This document shows, piece after piece, positions 5,943 to 12,946 of a stretch of 13,835 nucleotides of DNA. The notes beneath the pieces are model-generated. The model made no database searches. It was not told where the DNA came from and worked only from the letters and a program-made list of their open reading frames with translations. The first letter of the stretch is position 1; each line of letters begins with the position of its first letter. Source of the stretch: Mesorhizobium sp. (GTDB lineage: Bacteria; Pseudomonadota; Alphaproteobacteria; Rhizobiales; Rhizobiaceae); assembly GCA_030698645.1 (NCBI GenBank), contig JAUYMV010000568.1:1-13835 (forward strand). The letters are read 5' to 3'. The position numbers and the translations under genes were made by a program.

Positions 5943-8057
5943 ATGACGGGCAGCGGAATCAAGGGCAGCGACGTCGATGTCGATCTCGGCACGTTGTTTG
6001 CCAGCATCATCAGGGACTGGCGTCTCATTCTCGCCGTGGCGCTCGGCATCACGGCGCTGGCCTTCGTGCTGGCATGGCTGGCCACGCCGCATTTCCGCGC
6101 CGAGACCCGGATCCTGATCGAGACGCGCGAATCCGTGTTCACCCGGCCCAACCCGGCCGGCGAGGCCGACAAGCCGATCCTCGACGAGGAGGGCGTCACC
6201 AGCCAGGTCGAGGTCATTTCGTCGACCGATCTCCTGAAGCAGGTCGCCGCCAAGCTCAACCTTGGCAAACTGCCGGAATTCGACGAGGCGGCGGGAATGT
6301 CGCTCATCGGCAGGGTCATGGTGCTGGCCGGCCTGAAGAGCGATCCGAGCGAACTGGCGGCCGAGGAGCGTGTGCTCAAGACGATGCGCGAAAAGCTGCG
6401 CGTCTACCGCGTCGAGCGCTCGCGCGTCATCGTCATCGAGTTCTCCTCGGAAAACCCGAAGCTTGCGGCCGACGTGCCGAACGCCATCGCCGACGCCTAT
6501 CTCGCGGTGCAGCGCGCCGCCAAACTGCAGTCGAACGCCGACGCGACCGAATGGCTGGAGCCCGAGATCGCCGACCTGCGCGAGCGGGTGAAGGCGGCGG
6601 AAACCCGCGTCGCGGACTTCCGCTCGCAGTCCGACCTGCTGATCGGCCAGAACAATTCGGTCCTCGCCACGCAGCAGCTCTCGGAAATGTCCACCGAACT
6701 GTCGCGCGTGCGCGCCGGCCGCGCTTCGGCCGAGGCCAATGCCCAGAGCCTGCGCGCCGCGCTCGCCAACGGCGCGTCGCTGGAAGCCATGCCCGAGGTG
6801 CTGTCCTCGCCGCTGATCCAGCGCCTGCGCGAGCGCCAGGTGCAGTTGAAGGCCGACATCGCCGACCTGTCCACGACGCTTCTCGACAACCATCCGCGCA
6901 TCAAGGCGCTGCGTTCGCAGCTCGCCGACCTCGACCGCCAGATCGCCGGCGAGGCGATGAAGGTGCTGAAGGGCCTCGAGACCGAGGCGGCGACGGCGCG
7001 CCTGCGCGAGGAGAAGCTGGTCGTAAATCTGAACGCGGTGAAGGCCGAATCGTCGCGCGTCGGCGACGAGGAGGTCGAACTGCGCGCGCTCGAGCGCGAA
7101 GCCGCCTCGCAGCGCGACCTGCTCGAATCCTACCTGACGCGCTACCGCGAAGCCGCCTCGCGCCGCGACCGCTCCTACCTGCCGGCGGACGCCCGCATCT
7201 TCTCGCGCGCCACGCAGCCGTCGGAGCCGTATTTTCCGAAGGTCGTGCCGATCGTGGCCGCCGCCTTCGTCGCCTCGCTGCTGCTGATGGCGATGGTGAC
7301 ACTGTTGCGCGAACTGTTCAGCGGGCGCGCCATGCGCGCAGCCGACGACGGACGCTACTTCGAGCCGGTCGGCCGCGTCGAGATGCCGGAACCGGCCACG
7401 CCCGCGAGCGTCGCACCCGAACCCGCGCCGCCGCTGCTCGCGCGCCGGGCGCCGAACGACAACCGGCTCAGCGTGCAGGGCGCCGCCGAGCGGATCATCG
7501 CCGGGGGTGCGTCCCGCGCCATCTTCATCTCGCCGGAAGGCGACGAGGGAGCGGCGAGCGCGGTGCTGGTCGCCCGCGAGGTCGCCGATTCCGGCCTGCG
7601 CGTCATGCTCCTCGACCTGACGTCGTCGGGCGCGGCGTCGCTGCCGATGCTGGATGGCGAAGTGCTGCCGGGCATCACCAATCTGCTCGCCTCCGAGGCC
7701 CAGTTCGCCGACGTCATCCACGCCGACCGCTACTCGGATTGCCACGTCATTCCGGTCGGGACCGCCAATGCCGCGCGCGCCATGCGCGCCGCCGACCGGC
7801 TGCCGATCATCCTCGAATCGCTGGCGACGGCCTACGACGTCGTCGTCGTCGAATGCGGCCCGGCCGACGCCGAGGGCATCCGTCGGCTGGTCGCCGACGG
7901 CACGCAGGTACTGGTGAGCGCGCTGGAACTGACCGACCAGTCGATCGCCGAAACGACCCGCGACCTCACGGACGGCGGCTATTCGAGCCTGCTGATGGTG
8001 AAACCGGAAGGCGACATGACGCCGACCGAGCCGATGCCCGACCGCAACGCCGCCTGA
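5943..8057 (+). CDS. Wzc-like polysaccharide co-polymerase with degenerate BY-kinase domain
   Basis: A 704-residue inner-membrane protein of the Wzz/Wzc/ExoP class. The N-terminal Wzz domain has its first membrane helix at about 28-48. A long periplasmic region follows, predicted coiled coil from about 205 to 400. The proline-containing segment before the second helix is PSEPYFPK (426-433), and the second helix spans about 434-456. A Pro/Ala-rich linker (480-503) leads to a cytoplasmic P-loop ATPase-like domain (about 505-690). That domain keeps the fold order, but the Walker A place reads SPEGDEGAASA (530-540) with no GK[ST], the A' place reads MLLDLTSSG (555-563), and the B place reads VVVVECGP (633-640). 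The C-terminus has no tyrosine cluster. It should therefore control chain length and bridge to the Wza-like protein without kinase activity. It is transcribed divergently from the wza-like gene. Start 5943 is chosen by its ribosome site. Confidence 0.92.
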   Translation: MTGSGIKGSDVDVDLGTLFASIIRDWRLILAVALGITALAFVLAWLATPHFRAETRILIETRESVFTRPNPAGEADKPILDEEGVTSQVEVISSTDLLKQVAAKLNLGKLPEFDEAAGMSLIGRVMVLAGLKSDPSELAAEERVLKTMREKLRVYRVERSRVIVIEFSSENPKLAADVPNAIADAYLAVQRAAKLQSNADATEWLEPEIADLRERVKAAETRVADFRSQSDLLIGQNNSVLATQQLSEMSTELSRVRAGRASAEANAQSLRAALANGASLEAMPEVLSSPLIQRLRERQVQLKADIADLSTTLLDNHPRIKALRSQLADLDRQIAGEAMKVLKGLETEAATARLREEKLVVNLNAVKAESSRVGDEEVELRALEREAASQRDLLESYLTRYREAASRRDRSYLPADARIFSRATQPSEPYFPKVVPIVAAAFVASLLLMAMVTLLRELFSGRAMRAADDGRYFEPVGRVEMPEPATPASVAPEPAPPLLARRAPNDNRLSVQGAAERIIAGGASRAIFISPEGDEGAASAVLVAREVADSGLRVMLLDLTSSGAASLPMLDGEVLPGITNLLASEAQFADVIHADRYSDCHVIPVGTANAARAMRAADRLPIILESLATAYDVVVVECGPADAEGIRRLVADGTQVLVSALELTDQSIAETTRDLTDGGYSSLLMVKPEGDMTPTEPMPDRNAA

Positions 8058-8076
8058 GGCGCAAGCGCGGGCGCCT
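8057..8076 (+). terminator. Weak hairpin between the convergent wzc-like and acyltransferase genes
   Basis: AGGCGC (8057-8062) and GCGCCT (8071-8076) form a perfect 6-bp stem with an 8-base loop, starting at the last base of the wzc-like stop codon, with GTTTGG shortly after. The 41-base gap between the two convergent stop codons holds nothing else. A U-tract is almost absent, so the call is tentative. Confidence 0.33.
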
Positions 8077-8098
8077 GCCGTTTGGGGTCGGTATCCGC

Positions 8099-9259
8099 TC
8101 AGTCCGCGTCGTCGGCCGCCGGCTGCGGCGCCGCGGCCTGCTTGCGCAGCCGCTTCACAAGCCCCCAGATCAGCTCGTTGCTCTTGACGAAGCGCTTGAT
8201 GCCTGACGCGAGCCGGATGACGGCAGCCAGGCCGCGGCCCTTCAGCGTCACCGGAATGACGAGGTCGAAATGCTTGGTCTCGATGTCGCACCACAGCCGC
8301 TTGTAGTGCTCGTCGCCAACGCTGAAATCGTAGATGGCGTAACCCTGCTCGCAGGCCTCGCGGATGTTCTCGAAGAATAGGAATTCGCCAGGACTTGAGT
8401 TGACGAGATCGTCTTCGGCAATTGCGCCGAACTCGCAGATCAGCCGCCCGCCGGCGCGGCTCGAGCCGCTGATGGCCCTGAGGACCCCGCCGACTTCAAT
8501 CCCGTGCAGCACGAATTGCGGCGGCGAGGAGCGCAGCGCGTCGGCGAAAAGGCTGCGGAAGAACAGCTGGACCTGCGCATCGGCGAATACATCCGCGACG
8601 CCCATCTTGCGAAAGCGCTCCCGTTTCATGGCGAAGAAGGCGGTGAGCAGGCGGTCGACCTCGTCGACGGTGGTCGCCTCGAGCCGCCGAACGCCGCCGG
8701 CGGCCTCGTATTTGCGCGTCTGCGACCGGTGCTTCTTGCGCTTTCGCTTGCCGCTTGCGCGGGTCAGCAGCGCATCGAAGCCGCCGGCCAGGTCGACGCT
8801 GAGCGCGATATTGGGGCTCTGCATGCTGGCGAGGCCCGCGAGTGGATTGGCGGCGCCCGATTGTTCGTCTGTCAGCCTTTCCAGATGTACCAGATCGATG
8901 TCGGGGCGCTGGGCGCGCACCGCGGCGGAAATCGCCGCCAAGTCGACGCTTCCGGCCGCGCGGCGAGGCACGCCTGCGACGGCCGGGAAGTTCCCGTTGG
9001 CATGGCTGCCGCCCATGAAGCGCGCGACGCGGAACGGTCCCCTGGCGACGATCTCGAGGGGGAGCACGATTTGCGTCCCGTCGCCGCGATCGATCGTGGC
9101 AATCAGATGGTCCAATCCGGAATGCCGCATCCAGGCGGCGACCCATGCGGGCGACTGGGCCGGCGCACAAAGGGCGTCGCCGATCAGCCTGGAATAGATG
9201 TCAGCACCGGTCGAACCGGACAAACTTGACCCAGCATCCGGTGTCGCGGGCTGGATCAC
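8099..9259 (-). CDS. BioF2/CelD-type GNAT acyltransferase, polysaccharide-modifying
   Basis: A 386-residue cytoplasmic protein of the Acetyltransf_6 (BioF2-like/FemAB-related) family, whose members occur in cellulose and exopolysaccharide loci. Visible family segments are the basic stretch SGKRKRKKHRSQTRKYE (169-185), the following helix VDEVDRLLTAFFAMKRERF (199-217), FVLHGIEVGG (249-258), SSPGEFLFFENIREA (288-302) and the C-terminal YDFSVGDEHYKRLWCD (310-325). A positively charged tail (355-373) may touch the membrane. It probably transfers an acyl group from CoA to a sugar of the lipid-linked repeat, by analogy with Caulobacter HfsK and the acetyltransferase of rhizobial UPP loci; donor and acceptor are unknown. 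The start is GTG at 9257-9259 with a weak ribosome site, so the first residues are uncertain. It is divergent from the deacetylase gene and convergent with the wzc-like gene. Confidence 0.85.
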   Translation of the reverse strand: MIQPATPDAGSSLSGSTGADIYSRLIGDALCAPAQSPAWVAAWMRHSGLDHLIATIDRGDGTQIVLPLEIVARGPFRVARFMGGSHANGNFPAVAGVPRRAAGSVDLAAISAAVRAQRPDIDLVHLERLTDEQSGAANPLAGLASMQSPNIALSVDLAGGFDALLTRASGKRKRKKHRSQTRKYEAAGGVRRLEATTVDEVDRLLTAFFAMKRERFRKMGVADVFADAQVQLFFRSLFADALRSSPPQFVLHGIEVGGVLRAISGSSRAGGRLICEFGAIAEDDLVNSSPGEFLFFENIREACEQGYAIYDFSVGDEHYKRLWCDIETKHFDLVIPVTLKGRGLAAVIRLASGIKRFVKSNELIWGLVKRLRKQAAAPQPAADDAD

Positions 9260-9419
9260 GATACCGCCCGAAGCGCGCTTTGCGCGGCCGTTTGCCTGCT
9301 CACGAATCCCGCGCTCGCGTCAACCATACTTCAATCCTTCGTCGATAGGGTGCACGGGCAGTCGGTATGGCGCCTTCGAGTTCCATGCGCCGTCGAGGCT
9401 AAGCGCAAAAGGTGAATGA

Positions 9420-10478
9420 ATGATCGACAGAGGGGAGTTGTTGCGCAAACTGGCCCTCAATCTGGCCCGGTTCAGCGGCCTCGGATCGCTTGCCGGCAGG
9501 TATGTCGAGAGCGCCGGCGCGATCCTCATGATGCACCGCGTCACCAACCAGGCGCCGAAGCCGCTCGGCTTCAACCGCCACCTCGCCATTACTCCGGCGT
9601 TTCTCGATGCCGTTCTGTCCGAGATGAAAACGCTCGGCTTCCTGTTCGTCACGATGGACGAGGCTGCCGACAGGCTGACGTCGCGCGCATGCAAGCAGCG
9701 CTTCGCGACCTTCACGCTCGATGACGGCTATCGCGACAATCTGACGGATGCGCTGCCGGTCTTCGAGAAACACGGCGCGCCGTTCACCATCTATGTGGCG
9801 CCCGCCCTGATCGAGGGAACCGTCGAACTCTGGTGGGACGTGCTCGAAGACATCGTCACGAAGCGCGATCGCATCTATCTCGCGACCGCGCGGGGGCGCA
9901 TGGCGATCGAATGCTCGACGCCGGGAGAGAAATTCCGCGCCAACACGACGATCCACAACTACCTGACCAGCGATGTCGCGGAGGAGGACCAGCGCGACAT
10001 CGTTCGCGAACTGGCGCGCTCGGCGGGCATCGACTACGCGGCGCCCGGCCGCGAGACGCTGATGAACTGGGACGAGATCCGCACCATCGCCGCCCATCCG
10101 CTCGCCACCATCGGCGCGCACACGCTGAACCACTACAATCTGATGCGGCTGCCCGAGGAAAGGGCGCTGCGCGAGATGTCCGACGGCGCGCGCTTTCTCG
10201 ATGTCGAGCTTGGCGTCGTGCCGCGCCACTTCGCCTTTCCCTATGGCTACGAGACCGCGGTCGGGCCGCGCGAGGTGGCGCTCGCGCGCCAGGCCGGCTT
10301 CCGCACGGCCGTCACGACCCGACACGGCATCCTGAAGCCCGGGCACGCCCATCATCTGCACGCGTTGCCGCGCATCTCGATCAACGGGCGCTACCAGCAG
10401 GTCAGCCATCTGCGCACCATGGTCGGCGGCCTGACGACGCCGCTCGCCAATGGCGGCCGGCGTCTCGTGACCGTCTAG
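9420..10478 (+). CDS. NodB-type polysaccharide deacetylase
   Basis: A 352-residue carbohydrate esterase-4-like deacetylase. Motif 1 is TLDDGYRDN (99-107, metal/catalytic Asp pair D101-D102). Motif 2 is GAHTLNH (232-238, metal ligands H234 and H238). A later motif is RHFAFPYG (269-276). A roughly 90-residue insertion separates motifs 1 and 2. No signal peptide is seen, so it should act in the cytoplasm on lipid-linked or nucleotide-linked N-acetylated sugars, as proposed for HfsH in holdfast synthesis, rather than on exported polymer. Its presence implies an N-acetyl amino sugar in the product. The start at 9420 has AAAAGG 7 bases before it; the out-of-frame ATG at 9416 leads to a different short frame. 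Its stop codon lies 7 bases from the convergent DUF2842 stop. The 160-base gap upstream, shared with the acyltransferase gene, shows no convincing promoter. Confidence 0.92.
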   Translation: MIDRGELLRKLALNLARFSGLGSLAGRYVESAGAILMMHRVTNQAPKPLGFNRHLAITPAFLDAVLSEMKTLGFLFVTMDEAADRLTSRACKQRFATFTLDDGYRDNLTDALPVFEKHGAPFTIYVAPALIEGTVELWWDVLEDIVTKRDRIYLATARGRMAIECSTPGEKFRANTTIHNYLTSDVAEEDQRDIVRELARSAGIDYAAPGRETLMNWDEIRTIAAHPLATIGAHTLNHYNLMRLPEERALREMSDGARFLDVELGVVPRHFAFPYGYETAVGPREVALARQAGFRTAVTTRHGILKPGHAHHLHALPRISINGRYQQVSHLRTMVGGLTTPLANGGRRLVTV

Positions 10479-10485
10479 GCGGGCG

Positions 10486-10695
10486 TTAGAGCTTCGGCTC
10501 CTTGACCATCCACTTGATGACCAGCATGGCCGGCAGGATCCACAAGAGCCCGGTCAGGAAGAAATAGGCCAGGTGCACCAGCGCACCCGAGTGGCCCAGT
10601 CGCGCGACGGCGACGGTGGTCGCCAGCCAGGCATAGATGATGACGAGCGCGATCAGGACGATCGTGCCGATCAGTTTCTTCAGGCGGACGGGCAT
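10486..10695 (-). CDS. DUF2842 small membrane protein
   Basis: A 69-residue protein with two membrane helices (about 8-31 and 39-62). The pattern MPVRLKKLIGTIVLIALVI at the start and GLLWILPAMLVIKWM near the end match the alphaproteobacterial DUF2842 family, including the tryptophan-rich LLWILPAM signature. The function is unknown. The start at 10695 is supported by GAGG 7 bases before it (10703-10706). A much longer frame continues upstream, but that part runs antisense through ctaA and is not protein-like. The gene is divergent from ctaA across 138 bases and ends 7 bases from the deacetylase. I recall the pairing with ctaA as common in related genomes, which would hint at a link to respiratory oxidase assembly, but that is conjecture. 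Confidence 0.85.
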   Translation of the reverse strand: MPVRLKKLIGTIVLIALVIIYAWLATTVAVARLGHSGALVHLAYFFLTGLLWILPAMLVIKWMVKEPKL

Positions 10696-10756
10696 GGCGG
10701 ATCCTCTTCGCGCCCCACATAGCGCCGCGGCGTCGCCTGGCAAAGCGCCAATCGTC

Positions 10757-10779
10757 CGCGCGACGGCGTGTCGCGCGAC
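10757..10779. repeat. GC-rich inverted repeat between the DUF2842 gene and ctaA
   Basis: CGCGCGAC (10757-10764) and GTCGCGCG (10770-10777) are perfectly complementary around a 5-base loop. The right arm also belongs to a 10-bp palindrome GTCGCGCGAC (10770-10779). It lies 55-77 bases before the ctaA ATG. It could be an operator, a leader hairpin, or a by-product of GC-rich DNA. Confidence 0.35.
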
Positions 10780-10833
10780 AAGCCGGGTCAAAAGCTGTAT
10801 CGCGTCAGTCCGAAACGCAGCCCGCAGGACGAC

Positions 10834-11928
10834 ATGACCGCCATCGCCCATTCCCAGCCGATCAAGGACATTCGTGGCCGTGAGGCGCGGAACCGCAAGC
10901 TGGTGCGCTTCTGGCTCTACGGCGTCCTGCTGGTGCTTTTCGCGCTCTTTCTCGTCGGCGGCGCGACGCGGCTGACGGATTCCGGCCTGTCGATCACCGA
11001 GTGGAAGCCGATCCATGGCGTCATCCCGCCGCTGTCGGAGGCCGACTGGCAGGAGGAACTGGAAAAATACCGCCAAATCCCGGAATACCAGCAGATCAAC
11101 AAGGGCATGAGTCTCGGCGAATTCAAGCGCATCTTCTGGTGGGAATGGGCGCATCGGCTGCTGGCGCGGGCCGTCGGCCTCGTCATGGCCGTTCCGCTCG
11201 CTTTTTTCTGGCTGACCGGGCGACTGGAAAACCATCTGAAGCCGAAGCTGCTGGGCCTGCTGGCGCTCGGCGGCTTTCAAGGCTTCATCGGCTGGTGGAT
11301 GGTGTCGTCGGGCCTGTCGGAACGGGTCGACGTCTCGCAGTACCGGCTGGCGACGCATCTGACGCTCGCCTGCATCATCTTCGCCGCCGTCATGTGGGTC
11401 GCGCGTGGCCTGGCGCCGCATTCCGCGCCGCCGGCGGACCAGGCGACGCGCCGACTCGCCGGAACCATGGCCCTGCTCGTGCTCTTCCAGATCTATCTGG
11501 GCGCGCTTGTCGCCGGGCTCGACGCCGGCATGGCTTACAACACCTGGCCGTTGATGGACGGCGGGCTCGTGCCGGGCGGCCTTTTCGTGCAGCAGCCTTT
11601 CTGGATCAACCTGTTCGAGAATCCGAAGACCGTGCAGTTTGTCCACCGTCTCGGCGCCTACACGGTGCTGGCCGTGGCGATCTGGCATGCGGCGCAAGCC
11701 TGGCGCGCCGCCCCCGGCACGCCGCACGCCTCCCGCGCGAGCCTTCTGCTCGGTATGATCGTCGTCCAGGCGTTGATCGGCATCACCGCGCTGGTGCTGG
11801 TGGTCCCGTTCGGCTGGGCGCTGCTGCACCACGGCTTCGCCGTGGTCGTGCTCGGCTTCGCCGTGGCGCACTGGCGCGGCACGGCGGGCGCCTATCCGCC
11901 GCGGACGGCGGTGATGGTGGCGCGGTAG
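10834..11928 (+). CDS. ctaA: Heme A synthase (COX15/CtaA family)
   Basis: A 364-residue, eight-helix inner-membrane enzyme that oxidises the C8 methyl of heme O to the formyl of heme A, needed for aa3-type cytochrome c oxidase. The candidate heme-ligand histidines lie in EWAHRLLAR (H107), ATHLTLAC (H175), QFVHRLGAY (H271) and LLHHGFA (H332/H333), the two-fold repeated pattern of the family. [18 protein letters not shown] (43-60) is the strongly conserved N-terminal signature, and [16 protein letters not shown] (228-243) is the corresponding second-half signature. Start 10834 is chosen because AGGA lies 4 bases before it and the protein then has the usual alphaproteobacterial length; an upstream in-frame ATG at 10768 would add 22 basic residues and lies inside an inverted repeat. 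Its stop codon touches that of argC. Confidence 0.96.
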   Translation: MTAIAHSQPIKDIRGREARNRKLVRFWLYGVLLVLFALFLVGGATRLTDSGLSITEWKPIHGVIPPLSEADWQEELEKYRQIPEYQQINKGMSLGEFKRIFWWEWAHRLLARAVGLVMAVPLAFFWLTGRLENHLKPKLLGLLALGGFQGFIGWWMVSSGLSERVDVSQYRLATHLTLACIIFAAVMWVARGLAPHSAPPADQATRRLAGTMALLVLFQIYLGALVAGLDAGMAYNTWPLMDGGLVPGGLFVQQPFWINLFENPKTVQFVHRLGAYTVLAVAIWHAAQAWRAAPGTPHASRASLLLGMIVVQALIGITALVLVVPFGWALLHHGFAVVVLGFAVAHWRGTAGAYPPRTAVMVAR

Positions 11929-12858
11929 TCACCCCGCCAGCATCAGGTCCATGTTCTGCACGGCAGCACCCGACGCGCCCTTGCCGAGATTGTCGAGCGA
12001 GGCGACGAGGTTGGCCTGGCCCTTGCCCTCGGTACCGAAGACGAAGAGCTTCATGCGGTCGGTGCCGGCCAGTTCCGTCGGATCGAGGCGCGGCAGTTTC
12101 GCGCTTTCCTCCAGCGCCACGACCTCGACGACCCCCTGGCCGGCATAGTGCGCGGCGAGCGCGGCGTGCAGGTCGGCAAGCGTCGGCGCGCCGTTCAGAT
12201 CCGAGAGATAGAGCGGCACCTGAACCAGCATGCCCTGCGCGAAGCGTCCGACGCTCGGCGAGAAGATCGGCCGGCGCGACAGCCCGCCATGCGCCTGCAT
12301 CTCGGCGACATGCTTGTGGGCGAGCGTCAGCCCGTAGAGGAAATGCGGCGCGGCAATGTGGTCCGGGTTGGCCGGATCCTCCATCTGCGCGATCATCTGC
12401 TTGCCGCCGCCGGTGTAGCCGGAGACGGCGTTGACCGTCACCGGATAGTCGGCGGGCAGGATGCCAGCCGCCACCAGCGGCCGGATCAGGCCGATCGCGC
12501 CGTTCGGATAGCAGCCCGGATTGCCGACGAAGCGCGCCGCGGCGATCTTCCGCGCCTGGTCGCGGTCCATCTCGGCGAAGCCGTAGACCCAGTCCGGATG
12601 CGTGCGGTGCGCGGTCGAGGTGTCGATCACCCGCGTCGCGGCGCCGTCGAGCATCGTCATCGCCTCGCGCGAGGCGTCGTCGGGCAGGCAGAGGATCGCG
12701 ATGTCGGCGCGCCTCAGATATTCGGCGCGCATGGCTGGGTTGCGCCGCTCGGACGCCGGGATCGACAGCACCTCGAGATCGGCGCGCAGGGCCAGGCGCT
12801 CGCGGATCTGCAGACCCGTGGTGCCATGCTCGCCGTCGATGAAGATCTTTGGTGTCAT
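11929..12858 (-). CDS. argC: N-acetyl-gamma-glutamyl-phosphate reductase, type 2
   Basis: A 309-residue cytoplasmic enzyme of arginine biosynthesis that reduces N-acetylglutamyl phosphate to the semialdehyde with NADPH. The N-terminal nucleotide-binding loop is [13 protein letters not shown] (6-18), and the active-site cysteine is C116 in GNPGCYPNG (112-120). [11 protein letters not shown] (about 145-155) and [16 protein letters not shown] are further family segments. The length identifies the shorter type-2 form usual in alphaproteobacteria rather than the roughly 345-residue type-1 form. The ATG at 12858 has only a modest GGAA ribosome site. It lies 88 bases downstream of the agmatinase gene on the same strand and may be co-transcribed with it. 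The stop TGA directly abuts the TAG of ctaA on the other strand. Confidence 0.96.
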   Translation of the reverse strand: MTPKIFIDGEHGTTGLQIRERLALRADLEVLSIPASERRNPAMRAEYLRRADIAILCLPDDASREAMTMLDGAATRVIDTSTAHRTHPDWVYGFAEMDRDQARKIAAARFVGNPGCYPNGAIGLIRPLVAAGILPADYPVTVNAVSGYTGGGKQMIAQMEDPANPDHIAAPHFLYGLTLAHKHVAEMQAHGGLSRRPIFSPSVGRFAQGMLVQVPLYLSDLNGAPTLADLHAALAAHYAGQGVVEVVALEESAKLPRLDPTELAGTDRMKLFVFGTEGKGQANLVASLDNLGKGASGAAVQNMDLMLAG

Positions 12859-12946
12859 GCCATTGTTCCGGAAAAGCGTTTCGTGCCAGTGTCTTGCAAC
12901 GCCGGCCGGACTCTCCCCGGCAGGCGCCTGATTCAGTGCGTGAGGA

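Noticed and set aside
4643..8206. Open frame of 1187 codons on the + strand
   Set aside because: It runs antisense to the glycosyltransferase and wza-like genes and out of frame across the wzc-like gene. Its composition is Arg/Gly/Ala-rich and no family is recognisable.
5883..8294. Open frame of 803 codons on the - strand opposite the wzc-like gene
   Set aside because: It mirrors the codon periodicity of the real gene on the other strand; its composition is low-complexity (Arg, Gln, His, Gly), with no start signal or domain.
9260..9419. Promoters for the divergent acyltransferase and deacetylase genes
   Set aside because: A TTGACG exists on the - strand (9318-9323), but no acceptable -10 lies at 16-18 bases. 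CATACT on the + strand lacks a -35. Nothing was strong enough to list.
10696..11871. Upstream extension of the DUF2842 frame to 461 residues
   Set aside because: The added part is antisense to ctaA and not protein-like. GAGG before ATG 10695 and the family length of about 70 residues fix the start.
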